Assembly: GCF_002575655.3 (NCBI RefSeq)
Contig: NC_053038.3
Location: 142,926,885 to 142,990,884, forward strand
Reading direction: 5' to 3'
Source of the DNA: Aegilops tauschii subsp. strangulata
Lineage: Eukaryota > Streptophyta > Magnoliopsida > Poales > Poaceae
DNA length: 64,000 nucleotides
Both the position numbers and the translations under genes were made by a program. The notes under the pieces were generated by a model that worked only from the letters and a program-made list of their open reading frames with translations, did not search any database and was not told where the DNA came from. Numbering within the stretch: the first letter of the stretch is position 1; each line of letters opens with the position of its first letter. Positions 45,866 to 57,500 of the stretch are shown here, one piece after another.

Positions 45866-46239
45866 TTAGTCCTTGTTGTTGTTGTTGTTGTTGGATGGCC
45901 CCGCGACATCGTCTTCGCGAGGACGCTTCTTGCCGCTGACCGTTGGCTTTTCATCGCCGCCATTGTCGTCATTTTCGTTGCTGTCGTCGTCCTCATCCTC
46001 CTCGTTCGACCATTTCTCATCCTCATCATCGTCGTCCTCTTCTTCGTCCGCCAATGGTTGCTCGTCCGTCTAGTTGTCGTCTGACGACTCGGGAGGCAGC
46101 ATCCCTTCCATGATCCGGATAAAATCGAGGTCTGGGCTCGACGCCGGACTCATGGAAGACGAGCGGGATGATTCGATGTTGACCTATCATCAGGCGCCAG
46201 ACTGCTGGCGGAACTGTCGTTCTCGCTGCCGCTCGACAT
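45866..46239 (-). pseudogene. Acidic nuclear-type protein beside CACTA end 1 (broken)
   Basis: Starts ATG at 46239 (gccATGtcg): MSSGSENDSSASSLAPDDRS, then hits a stop. Another frame continues with a highly acidic region (PLADEEEDDDDEDEKW), a basic KKRPRE signal and an Asn run, ending at 45866. One further stop interrupts it (near 46072). The encoded protein would have been small, serine/acid-rich and nuclear. I do not recognise a family. It is transcribed toward the transposon terminus, as is the unrelated gene next to CACTA end 2. Confidence 0.5.
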
Positions 46240-46523
46240 GGCTGCGGTACGTATACAAACCACGAGAAAGCGAGATTGCAGAGTGTGTGCAAGTGTGTAG
46301 CGCGGCCGGCCGGGACGACGAAGATGGTGGACATTGATGCGGGGTATGCAGAGAAGAGGAATGTCAATTGAAGCGGGGGATTGATGGATTATCTAACCAC
46401 CTTGCCAGGCTGTTAGAATATGGATATAATCAACCGCAATTATTAGTACCCAGTCGCTCCAAATTCCCGCAGTTGCGCAGTTCCCAATGTGATAATTACG
46501 CACATGCATTGGAGCATCCAAAT

Positions 46524-47338
46524 TGTTGGGGAACGTTGCATGGAAAGCAAAAAAAACTATGCACACGCAAGATCTATCCATGGAGATGCATAGCAACGAG
46601 AGGGGAGAGTATGTCTACGTACCCTTGTAGACCATTTAGCGGAATCATTTATTAACGCAGTTGATGTAGTCGAACACCTTCGCGATCCAACCGATCAGGT
46701 ACCGAACGTACGACACCTCCGTGTTCAGCACACGTTCAGCTCGATGACGTCCTCGCCTTGTTGATCCAGCAAGATGGGCGAAGTAGTAGATGAGTTCCGG
46801 CAGCACGACGGTGTGGTTATGGTGATGGTGAACTTGTTCCCGAAGGGCTTCGCCGTGCACTGCGGGAAAACTGGATGGAGGACTAAACTGTGGAGAGGGG
46901 CACCGCACACGGCTAAGAGATTGTCGTGGTCTTATGTGGTGCCCCCTCCCTCATATATATAGGTGGGGGAGGGGAGGCAGCCAGGAGGCGCCCCAAGGGT
47001 GGCCGGCCGGCCACCTTGGGCTCCTGCCCTCTAGCGCCCCCCTTCCTTGTTCGCCTGCGGGGGGAAGGCAGGAGGAGGTGGCGCCCCCCTTTCCTTCCTC
47101 CTAGGTGGAAGGAAGGAAAGAGGGGATATCCCTCCCCCTTTACATCCCTAGGGCCGACGGCCAAGGGAAGGGGCGCGCCAGCCCCTTGTGGGCTGGTGTG
47201 TTCCCCCCTCTTAGCCCATAAGGCCCATTAACCTCCCGGGGCTTCCCAGACCCCCTCCCGATGATCCGATGACTACCTAATACACTCTGAAACCTTTCTG
47301 GTGACCAAATAGCATCGTCCTATATATCAACCTTAACC
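46524..47338 (-). mobile_element. Copia LTR, terminal half (same superfamily as Copia B)
   Basis: Starts TGTTGGGGAACGTTGC on the plus strand, so it is the 3' half of an LTR read backwards. It matches the Copia B LTR pattern (gcatagcaacgagaggggagag, acgtacccttgtagacc, catatatataggtgg TATA region). Homology stops near 47338, after cgtcctatatatcaac, about the middle of the LTR. Confidence 0.85.
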
Positions 47339-48180
47339 TTGAAAAATATGAAGGATGGCCTAAAGCAATTTAACTCGAATCGAGGACACGTCTACCAATT
47401 CTAGAACTTGTTCCTTTCTGAACCAAGCATCAACCACGTATAGCAGTGAAGCAACAGTCCCCATTTCTCCGAAAATCCAATCATGGTGCCACTCACACAA
47501 AACACACTAAATCAAAAAATCATGTTAAATTTAAACCACAACACACGACAAACCTGATTGGGGAGGGGAAGAAAGATTGGGACAGGTCACCTAAGCAAGG
47601 AGGATCACGAGCGCCAAAATCCTACAAGACGTAGTGTGGTGCAAAACAACCTTATCAGGAAATTCGTGGATGCCAAACAATTTAGAAATGATGCCTGAAA
47701 TGGAAACGTTGCACAAGGCACCCAAGAATTATCTAAAGCACTTTCAAATTTGAAACAATGTAATATAGATAACACGAAGATGAGTATGTACACATGGTGC
47801 TCACCTGAACTACCGATGCTAATTCTTAAATTTATAAACTAGGAACTTTGACTGGGAGCCTTCACACCACTTGAAAACAATTACTTGAACAACCTAAATA
47901 GGAAATTTAAGACGAGAACACAAAAGAGTTGCTAGTAGATGCATATGGAAAAAAACTTTGTACTAGTTCTATGCGCCTATGTTTGACTGATCATATGTGC
48001 ATATGTGGTACCGTGATGACAACATAGTTGCCAGTTCTGACTTTAGAGATCATTAAAGATGGGTTGAAGCAATATATCAACTAAAATATTTCATACTAAA
48101 CGCAACAACCATAGCAAATATAACTCTTTTTGTGGCAGTCAATTTTCCTGTGCAGTTCCTATATTTACAAATCATCATGC
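47339..48180. other. Unassigned sequence between two Copia LTR pieces
   Basis: AT-rich, no convincing frame, no TE end, no RNA gene recognised. Confidence 0.4.
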
Positions 48181-49170
48181 TGAAGGAAATATGCCTTAGA
48201 GGCAATAATAAAGTTGTTATTTTATATTTCCTTATTCATGTTAAAGGTTTATTATTCATGCTAGAATTGTATTGATCAAAAACTTAAATACATGTGTGAA
48301 TACATAAACAAATACCATGTCCCTAGTAAGCCTCTACTAGACTAGCTCGTTGAACAAAGATGGTCAAGGTTTCCTAACCATAAACATGTGTTGTCATTTG
48401 ATAACGGGATCACATCATTAGGAGAATGATGTGATGGACAAGACCCATCCGTTAGCTTAGCATTATGATTGTTTAGTTTTATTGCTATTGCTTTCTTGAT
48501 GTCAAATACATATTCCTTCGACTATGAGATTATGCAAATCCTGGATACCGGAGGAATGCCCTGTGTGCTATCAAATGTCACAACGTAACTGGGTGATCAT
48601 AAAGATGCTCTACAGGTATCTCCGAAGGTGTTTGTTGAGTTGGCATAGATCAAGATTACGATTTGTCACCCTGAGTATCGGAGAGGTATCTCTGGGCCCT
48701 CTCGGTAATACACATCATAAGAAGCCTTGCAAGCAAAGTGACTAAGGAGTTAGTTATAGGATGATGTATTACGGAACGAGTCAAGAGACTTGCCGGTAAC
48801 GAGATTGAACTAGGTATGAAGATACCTACGATCGAATCTCGTGCAAGTAACATGTCGATGGACAAAGGGAATTACGTATGTTGTCATAAGGTTCGACCGA
48901 TAAAGATCTTCGTAGAATATGTAGGAACCAATATGGGCATCCAGGTTCCGCTATTGTTTATTGACCGGAGAGGTGTCTTGGTCATGTCTACATAGTTCTC
49001 GAACCCATAGGGTCCGCACGCTTAATGTTCGTTGACGATATAGTGTTATATGAGTTATATGGATTTGATGCCCGAATGTTGTTCGGAGTCCCGGATGAGA
49101 TCACGGACATGATGAGGAGCTCTGAAATGGTCCGGAGGTAAAGATTGATATATAGGACGATGATATTGAT
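48181..49170 (+). mobile_element. Copia LTR, first half, plus orientation
   Basis: Starts TGAAGGAAATATGCC, the complement of the Copia B LTR end, and follows that LTR (ggagaggtatctctgggccc, gaacccatagggtccgcacgc) until gatatataggacgatgatattg. It is cut there by the Gypsy LTR starting at 49171. It covers the half that is missing from the inverted piece at 46524-47338. Confidence 0.85.
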
Positions 49171-50741
49171 GTGGCTTGAACTACGGTGGTACTTCCCCAA
49201 AGAGGAAGGGATGATGCAGCACAACTACGGTAGGTATTTCCCTCAGTGATGAGACCAAGGTTATTGAATCAGTAGGAGAACCAAGCAACACTATGTAAAT
49301 GGTACATGCACACAAAGAACAAATACTTGCAACCCGATGCGTAAGAGGGGTTGTCAATCCCTCCTGGGTAAAAAGATAGATAAATTTGTAGTAGATTGGG
49401 TAAATAGATCTCACGGAAACGCGAAAGAATATAAATAATAAGAAATTACAGCAAGGTATTTTTGGTTTTTTGGATTAATAGATCTGAAAATAAAAGCAAA
49501 TAAAAATAGATCTCGAAGGCAAATATGATAAAGAAGAGAACCGGGGGCCATAGATTTCAGTAGTGGCTTCTCTCGAGAAAAATAGCATGCGGTGCGTGAA
49601 CAAATTACTGTTGGGCATTGATAGAACTTCAAATAATTATGAAGATATCGAGGCAATGATCATTATATAGGCGTCACATCCAAGATTGGTAGACCGACTC
49701 CTGCCTGCATCCACTACTATCACTCCACACATCGACCGCTATCCAGCATGCATCTAGTGTATTAAGTTCATGGAGAAACGGAGTAATGCAATAAGAACGA
49801 TGACATGATGTAGACAAGATCTATCTATGTAGGAATAGACCCGTCTTGTTATCCTTAATAGCAACGATACATACATGTCATTTCCCCTTCTGTCACTGGG
49901 ATTGAGCATCGTAAGATCGAACCCATCACAAAGCACCTCTTCCCATGGCAAGAAAAATCGATCTAGTCGGCCTAACTAAACCAAAGATTCGAATAAGAAA
50001 TACGAGGCTATAAGTAATCATGCATATAAGAGATCAAAACTCAAATAACTTCCATGGATAAAATAGATCTGATCATAAACTCAAAGTTCATCAGATCCCA
50101 ACAAACACACCACAAAAAATAATTACATCAAATAGATCTCCAAGAGACCATTGTATTGAGAATCAAAAGAGAGAGAGGAAGCCATCTAGGTACTAACTAC
50201 GGACCCATAGGTCTACAATGAACTACTCACGCATTATCGTAGAGGCACCAATGAGGATGATGAACCCCTCTGTGATGGTGTCTAGATTGGATTTGTGGTT
50301 TCTGGAACTTGCGACGGCTGGAATTGTGTTTCGTCGACTCCACTAGAGTTTTTGGATTTTCGGGGTATTTATAGAGCAAAGAGGCGGTGCGGGAGGTGAC
50401 CAAGGTGGGCACAACCCACCAGGGCGTGCTTGGGCCCCCAGGCGTGGCTAGGTGGGTTGTGCTCCCCTCGGAGCCCCCCTCTGGTACGTCCTTGGCCCAA
50501 CTTGTGTCTTTTGGTCCAGAAAAAATCTCCAAAAAGTTTTACTGCGTTTGGACTCCGTTTGGTATTGATTTGCTGCGAAGTAAAAAACAAGCAAAAAACA
50601 GCAACTGGCACTAGGCACTATGTCAATAGGTTAGTCCCAAAAAATTATATAAAGTTGCTATAAAATGATTGTAAAACATCCAAGAATGATAATATAATAG
50701 CATGGAACAATAAAAATTATAGATACATTGGAGACGTGTCA
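49171..50741 (-). repeat. 3' LTR of a Gypsy element, minus orientation
   Basis: Plus-strand ends TGTGGCTTGAAC and GACGTGTCA; read on the minus strand the LTR starts TGACACGTCTCC, close to the very common Triticeae Gypsy LTR start TGATACGTCTCC. A TATA-like tataaatacc (minus strand, near 50365-50375) lies in the interior. ATTGA precedes the left end. The other LTR is not in the window. Confidence 0.8.
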
Positions 50742-51804
50742 GCATCCCCAAGCCTAATTCATGCTCGTCCTCGAGTAGGTAAATGATAAAAACAAAAATT
50801 TTGATGTGGAATCCTGCCTATCATGTTCATCACATATTCTTTTCTTTTGTAGCATGGACATTTGGACTTCTATATTATTCAAACAATAGTCTAGTTTTGA
50901 CATGAAGATTTCAATACTCAAGCATATCAACAAGCAACCATATCTTTCAAAATATCAACACTAAAGCAAGTTGTCTCTAGCCCATTATGCCCAGTCATTG
51001 ATCCATTCATGAAACACACTCGCATAATAGCTACACCCAATGCTCAAGTACGATCATAGTGCCCCTTAGTTGGTGCTTTATAAGAGAGGATGGAGACTCA
51101 AATAAAAATTGCATAAAGTAAATAGAGAGGCCCTTCGCAGAGGGAAGTAGGGATTTGTAGAGGTGCCAGAGCTCAAAAGCGAAAAAAATAGAGATAAAAC
51201 ATTTTGGGTGGCATGCCTTTCCTGTCAACAAAACAATCGAGTAGTTCCCAATACTTTCCATGCTAGATATATCATAGGTGGTTCCCAAATAGAAAATAAA
51301 GTTTATTCCTTTTTCCACCATACTTTCACATTCCACGGCTAACCGAATCCATGGGTACCGTCCATACCAACACTTTCCAAGGAATTTATTATTTGACAAC
51401 ACAAAGTAAATTCATTTTTCATTTCGGGACTGGGTATCCCTAATACCTTTGTCGTACTCTCGTGCAATGACAAGTGAATAAACACTCATCTTGAGAATAA
51501 CACTTCTAGCATGGAAAAATATCAGGCACCCCCTACCATTTCATGAGCAGTACGAGCACACAAAAAGGAAATTAATTTTGAAGACTAGAGAGGGCACATA
51601 CAAATTTGCTTAGAACAACAAAAGAATACGACATATAGGTAGGTATAGTGGACTCATATGGCAAAACTGGTTTAAGGATTTTGGATGCATAAGTAGTAAT
51701 CCCACTTAGTACAAGTGAAGGCTAGCAAAAGATTGAGAAGCATCCAACCAAGAAACGAAAAAATCTCATAAGCGAGCATTAAGCATAACTAACACCGAAT
51801 AATG
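50742..51804 (-). other. Non-coding 3' internal region of the same Gypsy element
   Basis: Next to the LTR the minus strand reads ctcgaggacgagcatgaattaggcttggggatgc as successive words, a polypurine tract typical of Athila-like Gypsy elements. The following kilobase has no coding sequence. It is cut at 51805 by the next Copia LTR. Confidence 0.6.
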
Positions 51805-52509
51805 TGATGGAAATATGCCCTAGAGGCAATAATAAAGTTGTTATTTATATTTCCTTATATCATGATAAATGTTTATTATTCATGATAGAATTGTATTAAC
51901 CAGAAACTTAGTACATGTGTGAATACATAGACAAACAAAGTGTCCCTAGTATGCCTCTACTTGACTAGCTCGTTAATCAAAGATGGTTAAGTTTCCTAAC
52001 TGTAGACATGTGTTGTCATTTGATGAACGGGATCACATCACTAGAGAATGACGTGATGGACAAGACCCATCCGTTCGCTTAGCATAATGATCGTTTAGTT
52101 TTATTGCTATTGCCCTCTTCATGACTTATACATATTCCTCTGACTATGAGATTATGCAACTCCCGAATACCGGAGGAACTCTTTGTGTGCTATCAAACGT
52201 CACAAAATAACTGGGTGATTATAAAGATGCTCTACAGGTGTCTCCGAAGGTGTTTGTTGAGTTGGCATAGATCAAGATTAGGATTTGTCACTCCGTGTAT
52301 CGGAGAGGTATCTCTGGGCCCTCTCGGTAATGCACATCACTATAAGCCTTGCAAGCAATGTGACTAATAAGTTAGTTGCGGGATGATGCATTATGGAACA
52401 AGCAAAGAGAATTGCCGGTAACGAGATTGAACTAGGTATGAGGATATCGACGATCGAATCTTGGGCAAGTAACATACCGATGACAAAGGGAATGACGTAT
52501 GTTGTTATG
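51805..52509 (+). mobile_element. Copia LTR, left part, plus orientation
   Basis: Starts TGATGGAAATATGCCC and follows the same LTR family as 48181-49170. It is cut at 52510, after gtatgttgttatgc, by CACTA end 2. Confidence 0.87.
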
Positions 52510-53150
52510 CCACTACTGCAGGATGCTGCTAACGCGACACTACGATCAGAGACCCTTCGATGAAACTGTGTGCGATGCCATAATCGCAAACGGTGGTGTA
52601 AAAAAACGTTAAAAAGGTGTAAAACGTTTGCGATGACGGATGCATCAAACATGGTTCAGATTTTAGTTGCGTGTGTGAAGTAGGGCATATAGTTGATCCA
52701 GACGAACTGTTTGCGATTAGATAGAACAACATAAACGGGCAGCCATATCAATGCATGTGCGATATACGACATACGGTTCGCTCTGATGAACTGTTTGCTA
52801 TTAGGGAAAGCAACAGAAACGGTCAGCCAGATCAAGGTGTGTGTGATATACGGCATACTGTTCAGTCGAATGAACTATTTTCGGTTAGGGAAGAGAACAT
52901 AAATGGTTCAACTTAACAAGATGTGTGTGATACGCGGCAAAAAGGCCCGGAGGTTAATTCGAGAACAAGTAGACAGAGGTTAATTTGACATACATGACTA
53001 GAACGAGATGGAGTACAACTTATAAATTGACGGATGGAGTACTAGTTATAGTGATGCATATAATTAAGCAAAGGGATCGCACATGTCTGTATTGACTAGA
53101 ACAAGAATGCAATAGCACAATAAGAATTAAGGCCACGATGATGCGATCGC
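52510..53150 (+). mobile_element. CACTA end 2: terminus and subterminal repeats
   Basis: CACTACTGCAGGATGCTG starts at 52510. It shares clear homology with 45287-45789 (acgcgacacta, cagagacccttcga, aatcgcaaacggtg, acataaacgggcagccatatca). Subterminal words gaactgtttgc(g/t) and gtgtgatata recur at roughly 50-80-bp spacing. No right terminus (CTGCAGTAGTG) is found before the window ends. Confidence 0.83.
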
Positions 53151-53242
53151 AGTGGTGGTTACAGGAGGCAAGAAGAAAGATGCATCCATCAACGTACGAC
53201 CTCCTCCTCCTCAACTCAGTGCGCCGGGCCACCGTCCGACGG

Positions 53243-53776
53243 CTAAGGAGTGGTGGCTTTTGTGGAGAGGTCAAGGTGCTTCTCAGCAAAGGCTTCCAGC
53301 CGGTTGAAAAAGGCCAACGTCGTAGCGTCCTCACTGGCCTTGTAGATACCTATGTACATGATTCGCTCGTACACATGGATGTGTAGGTCGAAGGTTTCTT
53401 GCAGGGCGAGGCGCCTCGCGGCGAGCGCGACCTCCAGGTGGATATTCTTCATGGCGTTGGTGGGCAGTCGCAGGGCCACCAGTGCTTGAAAGAGGTTCTG
53501 ACCATGGAGGCCGATTAGGGTGGTAAGCAATGAGGAGCCCGGGCGCGCGGGCTGGAGGAGTATGGCGATGTCGTCCGCGAGCTTCTTGACAATGGTGAAC
53601 CCGTTGGTGGTGCGAACGATCATCTGGTCGTACTGAGAGTCGTAGCTGGTGTCGACGGCGCCCATCCACCAGCCGGTCGCCAACATCGTGTGGAGACGAT
53701 CCACGATGCCATGCCGCAGGCCGGTGTCCTGGACCATCTGGCACAGCCGCTGGCCGCTCGCGCACATCGCCGTCAT
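53243..53776 (-). CDS. Unknown protein adjoining CACTA end 2 (about 177 residues)
   Basis: An intact, GC-rich frame. It is open from an ATG at 53857, but a TATA box (catataaagg, minus strand, 53882-53873) lies only about 15 bp before that ATG, so transcription should begin inside it; the ATG at 53776 (MTAMCASGQRLCQMVQ) is the likelier start. The product looks globular and helical: TMLATGWWMGAVDTSYDSQY, FTIVKKLADDIAILLQPARP, SLLTTLIGLHGQNLFQALVA, HLEVALAARRLALQETFDLH, FFNRLEAFAEKH. No signal peptide, membrane segment or DNA-binding motif is seen. I do not recognise the family. It lies between the CACTA subterminal repeats and a tandem array and is read toward the terminus. It may be an accessory transposon gene or captured host gene. 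Confidence 0.6.
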   Translation of the reverse strand: MTAMCASGQRLCQMVQDTGLRHGIVDRLHTMLATGWWMGAVDTSYDSQYDQMIVRTTNGFTIVKKLADDIAILLQPARPGSSLLTTLIGLHGQNLFQALVALRLPTNAMKNIHLEVALAARRLALQETFDLHIHVYERIMYIGIYKASEDATTLAFFNRLEAFAEKHLDLSTKATTP

Positions 53777-53872
53777 GGGTCTGGAGTGAGCACTTTTGCG
53801 CTTATTAGTGTAGGTGCTTAGGCAAATGCTTAGGTGCGTACGATGTGGTAGATGCATTGGAATGGAGGGGCG

Positions 53873-53882
53873 CCTTTATATG
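53873..53882 (-). promoter_or_regulatory. TATA box of the unknown gene at 53243-53776
   Basis: Minus-strand catataaagg, about 97 bp before the preferred ATG. Confidence 0.55.
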
Positions 53883-54599
53883 AGTGTAAACCGCGTTCCA
53901 TTCACATCGTGCTGCCTCTTTTCTCGGTCCCCCTCCCATTACTTCCCTCATGCATTCACACGATGCTAATTGAAGGAGGAGATGCATCATTGGTCATTCA
54001 ACATTTCGGGAACCGCTACCCTCTCCCTCGTCTGCATTAAAGCCGTATCAGGAATTGCGTCGCCCGCTGTCAAATCGAATAGTACTGCACCGCCTACTAC
54101 ACGCCCAGCTGAACACACATCCTCGCCTCCATCTATGCTTAATTACTGAATTTTAGTTGCAAAAATTAGATACTGCTAGTGATTTTCAGCTTAATATTTT
54201 GACAAATCGCAATGTTACAAGGTTGGCAAATGGCAATGCTACTAGATCAACAAATGTCAATCTTTCTAGTTTGACAAATGGCAACATACCCAATATGACA
54301 GACGCAAATCGCACCAAATTGTTTGTAAGTGGTTCACATGGGTCATCCAAAAGAATCGTTTGTGTTCAAGAGATGCACAAATCTTTCTCTCACTTTGCAT
54401 ACGGGTGTTCTATCTAAAACGTTTGCGATCAAGAGCCATTAAAACCTATATCCATTAAAACCAAGACACGTGGTGTCACGTGAATGGTTAACATAACGCA
54501 CATGGTTTGAATTATACAGACGTTTGAGATATTAAAGTGGCAGCTATTTTTTCAAAATGCCTTTATTGGTTGTTATTCGAGTGAGCCTTCTCTCAAAAT
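53883..54599. other. Spacer between the unknown gene and the tandem array
   Basis: Contains short repeated words (ttgacaaatcgcaatgttac, ggcaaatggcaatgctac, atcaacaaatgtcaatc, ttgacaaatggcaacatac; 54195-54300) and two further subterminal-type words (cgtttgtg.., aaacgtttgcgatc near 54357 and 54418). This supports it as transposon interior. Confidence 0.5.
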
Positions 54600-57500
54600 G
54601 GACACGAAAAATACCACAGCATTTCGGGTGCCATTCCATTATAGCATGCCAAGTTTCATGAATTTCAGACGAGTTTTGGATTTAGTAGAATTTAAAAACA
54701 AAGTATCTCAACATTTTGCCGGCAATCAATGGTGCCCTGGTATTTGAAATTCATTCCCATTTCTTGCATTGGACCTAAGCATGCACCCAAGGACAAAGAT
54801 TTGATTTTTCAACCAATTTATACGCACTGGAGCATGTGCATGTATTTCAAATTTGAATTATGCACATAAAGGCATTGAGAACTCACCTAATGCATAAAAA
54901 TGTCCAAACGAACCCCAAAAAATCACAAAAATTGACACAACACTCCTGTTGTTCTATGTTGACACGAGAAAATTTTTGAAGGCAATAAGAGGCAATGGAT
55001 ATCGTCTCGTCCCCAAAGGTGGGACGTTCCCTCGCGAAACCCTCATGCTTGTTGTGAGAAGCTCTGGTTTGTGAGAAGCATATACCCAAACTTGCCCCAA
55101 ATGGGACAAAAAGTTTACCACGACATGTTTATGCCGCTCCATGATAGCATGCCAAGTTTCATGAATTTTAGACGAGTTTTGGATTTACTAGAATTTAAAA
55201 ACCAGGTATCTCAATTTGCGGCCGAGTGACGATGGCAGGGTGTTTGACATTCATTCACATTTCTTGCATTGGACCTAAGCTTGCACCCAAGGAAAAAGAT
55301 TTGATTTTTCAACCAATTTATACGCACTTGAGCATGTGCATGTAGTTCAAATTTGAGTTGTGCACATAAATGCATTGAAAACTCACTTAATGCATAAAAA
55401 TGTCCAAACGAACCCCGAAAAATCACAAAAAATAACACAACACTCCTGCTGTTCTATGTTGACACGAGAAAAATATTGAAAGCAATAAGAGGGAATGGAT
55501 ATTGTTTCGTCCCCAAAGGTGGGGCGTTCCCTACCGAAACCATCATGCTTGTTGTGAGAAGCTCTAGTTTGTGAGAAGCATATTCCCAAACCTGCCCCAA
55601 ATGGGACAAAAAATTTACCACGGCATGTTGATGCCGCTCCATGATAGCATGCCAAGTTTCATCAATTTCAGACGAGTTTTGGATTTACTAGAATTTAAAA
55701 ACAACGTATCTCAATGTTTGCGCCCGAGTGACGGTGGCAGGGTGTTTGACATTCATTCCCATTTCTAGCATGGGACCTAAGCATGCACCCAAGGACAAAG
55801 ATTTGATTTTTCAACCAATTTATATGCACTGGAGCATGTGCATGCAGTTCAAATTTGAATTATGCACATAAATGCATTGAAAACTCACATAATGCATAGA
55901 AATGTCCAAACAAACCCCGAAAAATCACAAAAAAATAACACAACACTCCTGTTGTTCTATGTGGACACGAGAAAAAATTTGAAAGCAATAAGAGGGAATG
56001 GATATTGTTTCGTCCCCAAAGGTGGGGCGTTCCCTACTGAAACCATCATGCTTGTTGTGAGAAGCTCTGGTTTGTGAGAAGCATTTACCCAAACCTGCCC
56101 CAAATGGGAAAAAAATTACCACGACATGTTGATGCCGCTCCATGATAGCATGATAAGTTTCATGAATTTCAGACGAGTTTTGGATTTACTAGAATTTAAA
56201 AACCAGGTATCTCAATGTTTGCGGCCGAGTGACGGTGGCAGGGTGTTTGACATTCATTCCCATTTCTTGCATTGGACCTGAGCATGCACCCAAGGACAAA
56301 GATTTGATTTTTCAACCAATTTATATGCACTGGAGCATGTGCATGTAGTTCAAATTTGAATTATGCACATAAATGAATTGAAAACTCACTTAATGCATAA
56401 AAATGTCCAACCGAACCCCGAAAAATCACAAAAAACTAAAACAACACTCCTGTTGTTCTATGTGGACACGAGAAATTTTTTGAAAGCAATAAGAGGGAAT
56501 GGATATTGTTTCATCCCCAAAGGTGGGCCGTTCCCTACCGAAACCATCGTGCTTGTTGTGAGAAGCTCTGGTTTGTGAGAAGCATTTACCCAAACTTGCG
56601 CCAAATGGGACAAAAAATTTACCACGGCATTTTGATGCCGCTCCATGATAGCATGCCAAGTTTCATGAATTTCAGATGAGTTTTGGATTTACTAGAATTT
56701 AAAAACCAGGTATCTCAATGTTTGCGCCCGAGTGACGGTGGCAGGGTGTTTGACATTCATTCCCATTTCTAGCATGGGACCTAAGCATGCACCCAAGGAC
56801 AAAGATTTGATTTTCAACCAATTTATATGCACTGGAGCATGTGCATGCAGTTCAAATTTGAATTATGCACATAAATGCATTGAAAACTGACTTAGTGCAT
56901 AAAAATGTCCAAACGAACCCCGAAAAATCACAAAAAATAACACAACACTCCTATTGTTCTATGTTGACACGAGAAATTTTTGAAAGCAATAAGAGGCAAT
57001 GGATATCGTTTCGTCCCCAAAGGTGGGGCGTTCCCTACCGAAACCATCATGCTTGTTGTGAGAAGCTATGGTTTGTGAGAAGCATTTACCCAAACCTGCC
57101 CCAAATGGGACAAAAAATTTACCACGGCATGTTGATGCCGCTCCAAGATAGCATGCCAAGTTTCATCAATTTCAGACGAGTTTTGGATTTACTAGAATTT
57201 AAAAACCAGGTCTCCATGTTTGCGGCCGAGTGACAGTGGCAGGGTGTTTGACATTCATTCCCATTTCTTGCATGGGACCTAAGCATGCACCCAAGGACAA
57301 AGATTTGATTTTTCAACCAATTTATATGCACTGGAGCATGTGCATGTAGTTCAAATTTGAATTATGCACATAAATGCAATGAAAGCTCACTTAATGCATA
57401 AAAATGTCCAAACAAACCCCAAAAATCACAAAAAATAAAACAACACTCCTGTTGTTCTATGTTGACATGAGAAAAATTTTGAAAGCAATGAGAGGCAATG

